A stretch of DNA of 64,000 bases from Thermoleophilaceae bacterium (GTDB taxonomy: Bacteria > Actinomycetota > Thermoleophilia > Solirubrobacterales > Thermoleophilaceae), in NCBI GenBank assembly GCA_030447725.1, contig JAUJOQ010000001.1, forward strand, positions 904,823 to 968,822, written 5' to 3'. Below, in pieces: positions 52,783 through 60,678 of this stretch. The position numbers were made by a program, and so were the translations under genes. The notes under the pieces were generated by a model that saw nothing but the letters and a program-made list of their open reading frames with translations, was not told where the DNA came from and searched no databases. Positions within the stretch are counted from its first letter, which is position 1, and each line of letters begins with the position of its first letter.

Positions 52783-53454
52783 GTGTGCACCTTACGACGG
52801 GATCACCGAAGGCCGCAAGCGACTCGCCGAGTCGCTAGGTGGCAGTGATCGGCGCATGGCGGTCTCTTCCGGCCGCAGTGTGATGTCATCACTTATGGGT
52901 GCGGCGCCGTCGTGCGCCGGACCCGCCCTCGACCAGCCGCCGCGTGGCTTCGATTCCGTCGACGCCCGGCATGCGGATGCCCATGAGCGCCACGTCCGGC
53001 TTAGGACGCGGTCGCGCTCGATGGGAACGCTTTTCGCGGCGCAATCGGGTAGGGGGAGTCGCCCCGGGGCTTGATCCCGAGGGGCCCGTATCGGCGGGGT
53101 TGCTTGCCCTGGCCGGAAGCCCCGGCCCCAGGTCGTCCTTCACCTCGTCCAGCCCCTCGGAAGCCCGGCGCCCACCATCGCAAAGATGAACTTTCCCGTC
53201 TTCGAGAGAAGTACGTATCGCCCAGGTGCAGGACGAGACCGACCTTTGGGTCGCGGTTGACGTCGACGACCAGTCCGGAAAGACCGCCACCTGCTCATCC
53301 CCGTACGGGGTGTCGCCGATTACCGCCGGCGAGAGCGGGTTCTTCGAGTCGCTGTTGACCGGGTTGCCGTTGCCGGCCCCGGCGACGGCGGCAGGGCCAG
53401 GATGCCCGCGAGGGCGGCGGCGAGCGCTGTGGTTCGTCGGATTTCGGTTTGCTC
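52783..53454. other. Decayed intergenic stretch
   Basis: No intact gene is seen. It contains the receiver-domain scrap at 52915-53000 and short frames with no family-like sequence. Confidence 0.5.
52915..53000 (-). pseudogene. Response-regulator receiver fragment
   Basis: About 28 codons read PDVALMGIRMPGVDGIEATR and a little more, matching the phosphorylation-site strand of NarL-type receivers (usually DVVLMDIRMPG). The phospho-acceptor Asp is replaced by Gly. No other receiver or DNA-binding part is nearby, so this is a relic. Confidence 0.55.
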
Positions 53455-54654
53455 CTACTTGCCGCGCAGCTCGGGCACGCGCACCACGATGAGATCGCTG
53501 TAGTCGGGCAGGCTCGGGTTACGTCCGCGCGACCCGAAGTTGGTGTCGTTGACGATCGCCAGGCGCTGCCCGCGCAGTGGCAGCACGCTCTCGATCGTCA
53601 CGTAGGGCATCGCGAACGGGTTGCCCAGGCCGATGTCCCCGGGCCGTCCCGGCAGCGAGATCAGCGCCGGGTCCGCGATGTCGAGCAGGTCGACGACGCT
53701 CCGCTTGGTCAGCGCGCCGCCGGGATCGCGGCGGCGCAGGTCGACTACGAAGGCCTGCTTGTGGCGCGCTGCCGTCCCTTCGAAGTTGTCGCGCTCGAGC
53801 GCGACAAAGCGGTGCTGGTCGAGCGTGGTGAAGTCGGACACGAGAAACGCCGGGTCAGAGACGACGTAGTCCCAGCGCCGTCCGGTGTAGAGGCCGCGGC
53901 GCAGGTCGAACTCGTACACGCGCCGCACGTGTGGATCGTCGCCGGTGACCGGCCCTTCGAGCACCGGGTACAGGGTCTTGCCATCTTTGGAGATCGCCAT
54001 GCCCTCGAAACCGTTCGAGCGCCGGAGGTTCGGCGTGCGCGCACCCAGGTACGGGCTGTCGGGTGAGTGAACGCCGGGGAGCGGGATCGGCGCCTCGAGC
54101 ACCTTGCCGGTGGCGTCGGTGTGCAGCAGGAACGGGCCGAATTCCTCGCCGAACCACAGGTCGCCGCGGCGGTCGACGCGCATCGACTCGAGATCGAAGT
54201 CGCCACCGGTCAGCAGACGTTCCTCGGTGCTCTCGTTGACGATCGGGAACGGCACCTGCTCATCGGGGTCGTGCAGAGTGATCCAGTCCAGGATCTCGAC
54301 GTCGCCCTCGCCGCCGCGCTGGGTCTCGAAGTCGGCATGGATGCGATAGACGCGAAGCAGGAACGAGCGGGAGTTGGCCTTCGACCCGAAGCCGTTGTCG
54401 GGCATGGCCAAGAAGACGTCCTTGCCCGGGGCGTCCACGAGCGCCGAGAAGCCGCCCACCGGCTGGCGGGCACCGGGCGCAGGCGCCGGTTCGGTGTTGG
54501 GCGCACCCGCGAACGGCGATGGCGCAGAGGCGTCGGCCGGCAGGATCGCCCGTTCCTCCAATGCCGGCTCGGAAGCGCGAGCGAGCGCGGCCGACGCCGC
54601 GCCGAGGGAGACCGCAAGCGCGACCGCAAGTGTGATCGGGACACGTCGGGACAT
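53455..54654 (-). CDS. Secreted esterase-like phytase family protein
   Basis: 399 aa. A signal peptide (about 1-27, ending ALARA) precedes a six-bladed propeller-type domain known as phytase-like: GGFSALVDAPGKDVFLAMPDNGFG, DFDLESMRVDRRGDLWFGEEFGPFLLH, NGFEGMAISKDGKTLYPVLEGPV, FVALERDNFEGTAA and FAMPYVTIESVLPLRGQRLAIVNDTNFG. The Glu/Asp-rich loops fit Ca2+-binding. Whether it cleaves phosphate esters is untested. It looks intact amid decayed neighbours. Confidence 0.85.
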   Translation of the reverse strand: MSRRVPITLAVALAVSLGAASAALARASEPALEERAILPADASAPSPFAGAPNTEPAPAPGARQPVGGFSALVDAPGKDVFLAMPDNGFGSKANSRSFLLRVYRIHADFETQRGGEGDVEILDWITLHDPDEQVPFPIVNESTEERLLTGGDFDLESMRVDRRGDLWFGEEFGPFLLHTDATGKVLEAPIPLPGVHSPDSPYLGARTPNLRRSNGFEGMAISKDGKTLYPVLEGPVTGDDPHVRRVYEFDLRRGLYTGRRWDYVVSDPAFLVSDFTTLDQHRFVALERDNFEGTAARHKQAFVVDLRRRDPGGALTKRSVVDLLDIADPALISLPGRPGDIGLGNPFAMPYVTIESVLPLRGQRLAIVNDTNFGSRGRNPSLPDYSDLIVVRVPELRGK

Positions 54655-55125
54655 GAAGGGCTCCTCTTCGGATCAACGGGAGGACGGCGAGGGGCATGCC
54701 ATCCCGGATGCGGCAGAGACTCCACCCTGCGCACTTACGCGGTGTGACGATCCCGAGAACGGCTACGGACTCTGCCCGCGGCCGGCGACACAAGCGTCAC
54801 GGGAGGGGTTCTGGTCACCTCGCCATTGTCCCGGACGTGACCTCAGCGACAGGAACGACCGCGCGCCCGGGCGCTGTCACTCTAGCTCGGTCAGAAGGAG
54901 CCGTCTCGGGGCCCGCTCGCGCCGTGCGCGGCATCCGGTTGAACGTCGGCGTTCTCGAGCTTCTAGCTCTCCGCCATTCGGCGACTCGGGCGCCGCACCG
55001 GGCGACGCGAGCAGCGGCCCCAGCCGGAGACTCCGGGCGCCCGGCGCGAGCGCGCGATTGCGCGGCGGCGGCGCGAACGCGCGTCGCGGCGCGCGGCGGG
55101 ACCCCGTCGCCGGGCGGTGAGGTCG
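54655..55125. other. No gene recognised
   Basis: GC-rich stretch between the phytase-like gene start and the transporter remnant. Open frames give only Arg/Ala/Pro-rich sequence. It may hold the phytase-like gene's promoter; none is clear. Confidence 0.4.
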
Positions 55126-55129
55126 CGTG

Positions 55130-55470
55130 GTGTCCTCCCGCGCACTCGCATCGCGGCGCGGCCCCGCGAGGTTCATCCCGGCCGCGGCGACCGCCGCGGC
55201 CGCGACGGCGACGAACACAGGCATGACCGGAAGCCCCGCGGCGTGCAGGCCGCCCGTCGCCAGGCTCGCGACGATGACCGCGGCCGAGATGGTTGCGTGG
55301 GCGCGGGCGATGACCGGGCCGCCGTGGGTCCGCTGGGCGGCGCCGGCCGCCGTGTTGATCGCGACGTCGGCGGCGCCCGAGGTCGCGCCAAGCAGGACGG
55401 GCGAGAGGGCGAGGCCGGGGAAGTCTTGGGCGGCGAGGACGACGCCCAAGCCGACCAGGCCAAGCAGCGT
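55130..55470 (-). pseudogene. MFS transporter fragment
   Basis: The reverse frame from about 55470 encodes TLLGLVGLGVVLAAQDFPGL, GATSGAADVAINTAAGAAQRTHG, IARAHATISAAVIVASLATGG and VFVAVAAAAVAAAGMNLAGP, the pattern of two to three helices of an MFS sugar-type permease. An in-frame TAG sits at once upstream of TLLGL. After MNLAGP the sequence is Arg-rich. Both ends are therefore missing. Its N-terminal side abuts the LacI relic head to head. Confidence 0.6.
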
Positions 55471-55471
55471 C

Positions 55472-56425
55472 TACAGCGCTGCCGTCGCGCGCTCGTGCCG
55501 GCGGTCGAGTCCCGCCCGGGTCTCTGCCGAGGCGGCCGCGAGGGTGCGTGCCGCGGCGGCGGAGCTCGGCTACCTCGGCCCGCATCCCGTAGCACGCTCG
55601 CTGCGCCGCGGCCGGGTGGGGAGCGTTGGCGTCGTGCTCGGCGAGCCGCTCACCTACGCGTTCGACGACCCGCAGGCCGCGCGATTCCTCGCCGGTGTCG
55701 CCGGCGTCTGCGCCGCCGAACGCGCCGGCCTGACCCTGGTGCCGATCACCGGTGAGCCCGACGACGTCGAGCGCGTCGCCGAGGCGATCGTCGACGGCTT
55801 CGTTGTCTGGACGGCCGCCGACGACGACCCCGTCGTCGACGCGGTGGCCGCCACCGCGCTGCCCGCCGCCATCCACGGCGGTCCGGACCGGGGCCCGCCG
55901 GTCGTGACGATCGACAACCGCGCCGCCGCCCGCGCCGTCGGCGCCGAGGCGTTCGCGCACGCCCGCCGCCCCGCCGTCCCGAGCTTCCCGCTCGACCGCG
56001 CGCGCGAAAGCGGGCTGCTCGTCGACCCTGACCCCGCCGCCGCCACGTTCCCGATCACACGCGAGCGGCTCGCGGGCTACCGCGCGGCGACGACGCGCCC
56101 CCTCAAAGTCGCCGTCTGCGCGCGCAATGGCGCGGCCGAAGGTGCGCGACTGGCGGCCGCCCTGATGGGAGAGGAGACACCGCCGGACGCGATCGCCGCG
56201 ATGAGCGACGAGCTCGCGCTCGGCGCGCTGCGGGTGGCCCCCGACGTCCCGATCACCGGCTGGGACGACAGCGAGGCGGCGGACCAGGCGGGCCTCACCA
56301 CCGTCTGGCAGTCGCTGCTCGACCAAGGCGCCGAATGCGCCCGATCGCCCCTGGGCGGGACGCCGAGCGGCGAGCCGGCCGAATGGCGAATCGTGCGCCG
56401 GACCCGAAAACGGTGCCCGAACTGA
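55472..56425 (+). pseudogene. LacI-family regulator lacking its DNA-binding domain
   Basis: Starting at the junction, the frame reads the hinge SSPARVSAEAAARVRAAAAELGYLG, then the periplasmic-binding-like core (VGSVGVVLGEPLTYAFDDP, GFVVWTAADDDPVVDAV, PVVTIDNRAAARAVG, RERLAGYR, PDAIAAMSDELALGALRVAPDVPITGWDDSE). The helix-turn-helix that opens LacI proteins is gone, and a segment near RLAGYR is shortened. It can bind no operator in the normal way. It probably controlled the adjacent transporter before the deletion. Confidence 0.7.
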
Positions 56426-56477
56426 TCTCGACGCGGCGCCCGCTCGAGGGCATGGTCGTCGGCGGTCGTCGGTGATT

Positions 56478-57011
56478 TCAGCGCGGTCCTCCGCTGGCTC
56501 GGACCGGCTCCAGCAGGAAGACAGCGATTCGTCGATGGGAGGCGCGACGCTCGTACTGCGACCAACCAGGGTAGACGCGCAGGCCTTCCTGCCAGATCCT
56601 GGCGCGTCGCTCGCCCTCGATGACAACGGCACGGAAGCGACGCGAGTGGCCATCCACGACTACCGATCCCTCAGGGTCGGAGCAGAGGTTGTGATACCAG
56701 GCGGGATGGCGCCGCTGACCGAAGTTCGAGGCGATCACCGCGAGGCCGTCCTGGGTCGGCAAACCCAACACCGGCACCGTGCGGGGCTGCCCGCTGCGCG
56801 CGCCGATCGTCGTGAGCATCACCACGGGGATCCCGGACACCAAGCTGGCGAACGTGTGACGGCCGCCGGTCAGTCGGTACACCGGGCGGTCGATGCGGTG
56901 CAATACGCGCGCGAACAGCCACGATCCGGGTCCGCTCGCGGCGAAACGACGCATTACCTTCTGGACGAAGTTGGCTTGCCGCGTACGTGATCGACTCGGC
57001 CACGCGCCCAC
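56478..57011 (-). CDS. Nitroreductase/deazaflavin (F420)-dependent oxidoreductase
   Basis: 177 aa, DDN-like split-barrel fold. Conserved stretches are VVMLTTIGARSGQPRTVPVLGL, LAVIASNFGQRRHPAWYHNLCSDP and YPGWSQYERRASHRRIAVFLLEPV. The mycobacterial relative Ddn reduces quinones and nitroimidazoles with F420H2. The GTG at 57011 is the only sensible start. It is divergent from the GST-like gene. Confidence 0.87.
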   Translation of the reverse strand: MGAWPSRSRTRQANFVQKVMRRFAASGPGSWLFARVLHRIDRPVYRLTGGRHTFASLVSGIPVVMLTTIGARSGQPRTVPVLGLPTQDGLAVIASNFGQRRHPAWYHNLCSDPEGSVVVDGHSRRFRAVVIEGERRARIWQEGLRVYPGWSQYERRASHRRIAVFLLEPVRASGGPR

Positions 57012-57097
57012 TATGCGATCGCCCCGGCCTTGCAGTCAAGCCTCGTCTGCAGCCGACCGCCGAAGGCCGCGCGCACGGAATAGTGTTGGCGGCCCGT

Positions 57098-57841
57098 ATG
57101 CCCGCCAAGCTCTACGTGACCCCGGGCTCGCACCCCTCGATGACCGCCCGCCTCATGCTCGAGCACAAGGGGATCGAGTACAGGCGGATCGACCTGATCG
57201 CAGCCCTGCACAAGCCGCTCGTTCGCGTGTTTGGCTTCTCCCGCACCACGGTGCCCGCGCTGAAGATCGACGACCGGCGCATCCAGGGCTCCCGCGACAT
57301 CTCCCGGGCGCTCGAGGACCTGTCACCGGGGCGGCCCCTCTTTCCCGCCGATGCGCAGCGCAGAGCAGCAGTCGAAGATGCCGAGCGGTGGGGCGACGAG
57401 GTGCTGCAGCCCGTGCCGCGGCGCCTGTCCTGGTGGGCGCTGAAGCGCAACAGCTCCGGCGTGCGCAGCTTTCTGGAGGGAGCGAAGCTCGGCCTGCCGA
57501 TCGGCCTGGCCGCCAGGACGGCGGGCCCGCTCATCTGGGCATCGGCCCGCCTGAACAAGGCCGACGACGCCGCCGTGCACGCTGACCTGGCCGCGCTCGG
57601 CGGGATGCTGGACGAGGTCGACCGCCTGATCGGGGAGGGCGTGATCGGCGGGGACGTTCCCAACGCAGCGGACTTCCAGATCGTGACGAGCGTGCGCCTG
57701 CTCATGTGCTTCGACGACCTGCGCGCGATCATCGAGCCCCGGCCGGCGGGGGCCCTCGCGATGCGCATCTGCCCGGACTTCCCCGGCCACGTTCCAACCG
57801 TGCTCGAGCCGTCCGAGCGACCGGCCGTGCTCGCATCCTGA
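57098..57841 (+). CDS. Glutathione S-transferase-like protein
   Basis: 247 aa. The N-terminal thioredoxin fold shows KLYVTPGSHPSMTARLMLEHKGIEYRRI, the cis-Pro loop TTVPALKIDD and the SRDISRALED segment. The C-terminal helical domain has DVPNAADFQIVTSVRLL. Actinobacteria lack glutathione, so the thiol partner is unknown; detoxification or a structural role are options. The ATG at 57098 follows a TAGTGT box by 11 nt. Confidence 0.8.
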   Translation: MPAKLYVTPGSHPSMTARLMLEHKGIEYRRIDLIAALHKPLVRVFGFSRTTVPALKIDDRRIQGSRDISRALEDLSPGRPLFPADAQRRAAVEDAERWGDEVLQPVPRRLSWWALKRNSSGVRSFLEGAKLGLPIGLAARTAGPLIWASARLNKADDAAVHADLAALGGMLDEVDRLIGEGVIGGDVPNAADFQIVTSVRLLMCFDDLRAIIEPRPAGALAMRICPDFPGHVPTVLEPSERPAVLAS

Positions 57842-58225
57842 CCGGGGATGTCGGCGAAGGTCTCGCTCGCCCGGGAGGCCTATAAGGCTCTCGCACGCGA
57901 CCGCTCGTAACACCAGCGCAGGGTGCGCAGCGGCTCGAGGAGCCAGGCGGGCCTATTGGTCGCCGCTCCGCCCGGGGGGCCCGGAGGGAGGTTGCTTTCC
58001 CGTGACGCTGCCGGAGCGCTGGTGGCTGCCATCGCGGCATGCTGGTTGCGCCCCCGGCCCCATCGGGGAACGCTTCACCACTCTCGAGACGCAAGTACCG
58101 GCCATGTCGGCTAGGCGCGATGCTGCGCGGGGGCTCGTTCCCCGCTGTTCCCCTGGCGCGTTGCGAGGTCTGACCGAGCTACCGGCGAGGTTTTCTTCGA
58201 GCCGGAGACGGGCAACACCAGCACC
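57842..58225. other. No gene recognised
   Basis: Intergenic stretch. No open frame gives family-like sequence and no clear hairpin terminator is visible. Confidence 0.4.
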
Positions 58226-58462
58226 ATGGGAATCGAGCTGTTCCTCATCTTGTTCCTCGTCGGTCTCGGCGCCGGCGCATTCTTCTTTGTCACCGGGGCG
58301 TTCGGAGCCCGAGCCGCGAAGCCCGAGTCCGAGGATGCGGCGGGGCCGAAGCATGCCTACGTCGAGGACGAGGCCAACCAGCGGATCGTGGGCGGCGTGG
58401 AGACCGCCGATAGGGTGCGGGCCGAGGCCGAAAGTGACCCGGACACCGAGGTCCGGAGCTAG
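58226..58462 (+). CDS. Small single-span membrane protein
   Basis: 78 aa. One hydrophobic segment at the N-terminus (LFLILFLVGLGAGAFFFVTGAF) is followed by an acidic, soluble tail (DAAGPKHAYVEDEANQRIVGG). No family is recognised. Confidence 0.6.
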   Translation: MGIELFLILFLVGLGAGAFFFVTGAFGARAAKPESEDAAGPKHAYVEDEANQRIVGGVETADRVRAEAESDPDTEVRS

Positions 58463-58487
58463 CCTCGATTCACTCCGACGTGGGAAG

Positions 58488-58784
58488 CTAGCGCCGCACC
58501 CTGACTCGTTTGGGCGGCGAGAGATCCGGCTCGAGCACCGCGTTGCCCCGGCAACGAACCTGCATCCTCAGCACCACCGTCCGACCGCGCCGACGCAACC
58601 GCGGCGCAAGCCGGCGAACCGGGAACGAGTACGTCTTGCTGTAGCGACAGTTGCGCCCCATCGCCCGATCCACGTTGTCGCCCGACGCGCTCCCGCACGC
58701 GTGCCGACATCGCGGGTGCCAGTCGTTGACGTCCCCGAGCGTGCGCAGGCGCTCGCCGAACGCTGCGTTCTGCGCCCGCGCCAC
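58488..58784 (-). CDS. Hypothetical basic protein, possible fragment
   Basis: 98 aa. The C-terminal half (YSFPVRRLAPRLRRRGRTVVLRMQVRC to PKRVRVRR) has a beta-sandwich-like alternation seen at the ends of some secreted proteins. The N-terminus lacks any signal. It may be the tail of a lost gene. Confidence 0.3.
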   Translation of the reverse strand: MARAQNAAFGERLRTLGDVNDWHPRCRHACGSASGDNVDRAMGRNCRYSKTYSFPVRRLAPRLRRRGRTVVLRMQVRCRGNAVLEPDLSPPKRVRVRR

Positions 58785-58809
58785 CTCTCCGAGGCATGAG
58801 CCCCACTAC

Positions 58810-58838
58810 TTGACATACCCCCAAGGGGTATATACTCT
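58810..58838 (+). promoter_or_regulatory. Promoter with CsoR-type operator
   Basis: TTGACA (58810-58815) and TACTCT (58833-58838, spacing 17) or TATACT (58831-58836, spacing 15). The spacer holds ATACCCCCAAGGGGTAT (58815-58831), 7-bp arms around CAA, the pattern bound by CsoR/RcnR-type metal-responsive repressors. A bound repressor would block polymerase. Confidence 0.7.
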
Positions 58839-58870
58839 AGTCCTACCGTACTGCTCTCGAGGAGGTCTGG

Positions 58871-59503
58871 ATGGAAGCCGGCGCTCACAGCCTGCACGAC
58901 CAACACAAGATGCCGACGTCTGGCAGTGCGCTCAACGGCATCGCTTTCTCGGCCACTCTGCACTGCCTCACCGGCTGCGCGATCGGCGAAGTGCTTGGCA
59001 TGGTCATCGGCACCGCGCTCGGCTTCTCGGACCTCGGCACGATTGCTCTGGCCGTGGGTCTGGCCTTCGTCTTCGGCTACAGCCTGACCAGCCTGCCGCT
59101 GCTGCGGGCCGGGTTCACGCTCGCCGCCGTCATCCCGATCGCGCTCGCCACCGACACCTTCAGCATCGCGGTGATGGAGATCGTCGACAACGCCATCATG
59201 CTCACGGTTCCCGGCGCGATGGAGTCGGGCGTCGGCGACATCCTCTTCTGGGGCGCGCTGTCCTTCGCCTTGGCGATAGCCGGCCTTATCGCCTTCCCCG
59301 TGAACCGCTGGCTGATCACCCGCGGCAAGGGCCACGCCGTGCTGCACGAGACGGGTGTGCACGGCGGTCCGCCGACCAAGGTGGTTGCGGCGATCGCCGC
59401 CGCCGCCTTCGTGTTCGGGTCAGTCGTGCTGGCGGCAGAGGCGATCGACGGCGGGGGCGGCGGACACGACGGCGGACACGAGGCGTCGACCAGCGAGCCG
59501 TAG
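58871..59503 (+). CDS. DUF4396 integral membrane protein
   Basis: 210 aa. His-rich ends (HSLHDQHKMP; GGGGHDGGHE) flank five to six hydrophobic segments, including FSATLHCLTGCAIGEVLGMVIG, which carries the family's His-Cys-x3-Cys motif. DUF4396 proteins are often found with copper and heavy-metal resistance genes. A CsoR-type operator overlaps its promoter, and GAGGAGG precedes the ATG. Metal transport or binding is inferred from this. Confidence 0.82.
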   Translation: MEAGAHSLHDQHKMPTSGSALNGIAFSATLHCLTGCAIGEVLGMVIGTALGFSDLGTIALAVGLAFVFGYSLTSLPLLRAGFTLAAVIPIALATDTFSIAVMEIVDNAIMLTVPGAMESGVGDILFWGALSFALAIAGLIAFPVNRWLITRGKGHAVLHETGVHGGPPTKVVAAIAAAAFVFGSVVLAAEAIDGGGGGHDGGHEASTSEP

Positions 59504-59549
59504 TCCTGGCGACATGCCCGCCCAGCGCGGCAGCCGGGGCGACATCCGG

Positions 59550-60395
59550 TCACCTGCCCTTCCACTCCGGCGCCCGCTTCTCGATGAACGCACGCACGCC
59601 CTCGCGGAAGTCCTCGGTCGTGAAGCACGACTCGCGCAGGTCGACCATCTCCCGCTCGACGTCCTCGGGCAGGACGCTCCCGTAAGCGCGCAGCGTTCTC
59701 AGCATCCGCTTGGTGCCCGCGAGTGACAGCGGCGCGTTGGCGGCCATCCCCGCCGCCATGTCGAGCGTGCGCCGCTCGAGGTCCTCGAGCTCGACCACGT
59801 GGGACACGAGGCCGATCTCGCGGCCGCGCCCGGCGTCGACGGTACGGCCCAGGTAGAAGAGCTCGGCCGTGTGGGCCGGCCCGCACAGCTCGACGAACTT
59901 GCGCAGGCCGGTATGCGAGTAGATCAGCCCCAGCTTGGCCGGCGGCATGCCGAGCTTGATCCCGTGCGCCGCGACCCGGATGTCGCAGGTGAGCGCGAGC
60001 TCGAGGCCGCCGCCGATGGCGTGGCCGTTGAGCGCACCAATCACCGGGAACGGGTACTCGCCCAACGCCTTCAGGGCCGCGTGGAAGGGGTGAGCCACCA
60101 GGCGCTGCGCCCGCTCGTCGAAGCGCTGCGGGTCGGCGCCGGCAGGCGTTGGGCGGGGCTCATTCCGGTCCCCGTCGAGGTTGCCGATGTCATACCCCGC
60201 CGAGAACATGCCGTCGGATCCGGTGATCACCAGGCAGCGGGCGTCGAGCGAGCCGACCGTGTCAGCCAGGGTGTCGAGGATCTCGTGGTCGAGGGCCCCG
60301 CGGCGGGCGGGGTTGGCGATCCGCAGCCGGACGACACCCGCCTCGGGCTCATCGCGGATGAGCTTGCCGGAGGCAAGCTCTGTCGGCCGGCTCAC
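59550..60395 (-). CDS. Enoyl-CoA hydratase/isomerase family protein
   Basis: 281 aa crotonase fold. The oxyanion-hole segments are ITGSDGMFSAGYDIGNL and GALNGHAIGGGLELALTCDIRVA. Then come MPPAKLGLIYSHTGLRKF and C-terminal FREGVRAFIEKRAPEWKGR. It acts on acyl-CoAs in fatty-acid or amino-acid breakdown. The GTG start overlaps the stop of the biotin carrier gene (GTGA), so both are co-translated. Confidence 0.9.
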   Translation of the reverse strand: MSRPTELASGKLIRDEPEAGVVRLRIANPARRGALDHEILDTLADTVGSLDARCLVITGSDGMFSAGYDIGNLDGDRNEPRPTPAGADPQRFDERAQRLVAHPFHAALKALGEYPFPVIGALNGHAIGGGLELALTCDIRVAAHGIKLGMPPAKLGLIYSHTGLRKFVELCGPAHTAELFYLGRTVDAGRGREIGLVSHVVELEDLERRTLDMAAGMAANAPLSLAGTKRMLRTLRAYGSVLPEDVEREMVDLRESCFTTEDFREGVRAFIEKRAPEWKGR

Positions 60396-60607
60396 CCCTC
60401 GAGCACGACCAGTGTCTCGCCCTCGCTGACGGCCTGGCCCTCCTTGCAGCGGATCTCCTTCACGGTGCCGTCGTCCTCCGCCTCCACCGGCATCTCCATC
60501 TTCATCGACTCGAGGATCACGACCGTGTCGCCCTCCTTTACCTCCTGGCCGACCTCGCACTCGACCTTCCAGATCGTGCCGGTGATGTGGGCCTCAACGT
60601 CGGGCAA
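60392..60607 (-). CDS. Biotin/lipoyl carrier protein (BCCP-like)
   Basis: 71 aa. It is a single biotinyl domain with the modified Lys in ESMKMEMP. The TTG at 60607 is chosen because AGGAGG lies 5 nt upstream and the product then begins right at the domain (PDVEAHITGTIWKVEC). Free-standing carriers of this type serve acyl-CoA carboxylases in actinobacteria. No carboxylase subunits are adjacent. It is divergent from glpK. Confidence 0.88.
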   Translation of the reverse strand: MPDVEAHITGTIWKVECEVGQEVKEGDTVVILESMKMEMPVEAEDDGTVKEIRCKEGQAVSEGETLVVLEG

Positions 60608-60664
60608 AGCTGCCTCCTGGTTCGAGGGGGTACGCCGCCGCGGCACGATACCCGCGCGGGCCGA

Positions 60665-60670
60665 TAGGTT
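60665..60670 (+). promoter_or_regulatory. -10 box TAGGTT of leaderless glpK
   Basis: TAGGTT is 8 nt before the GTG at 60679. Confidence 0.5.
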
Positions 60671-60678
60671 CGACCTTC

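Noticed and set aside
53226..53492. Forward 88-codon frame beside the phytase-like gene
   Set aside because: Starts plausibly but turns Arg/Pro-rich, and no family, signal or promoter supports it.
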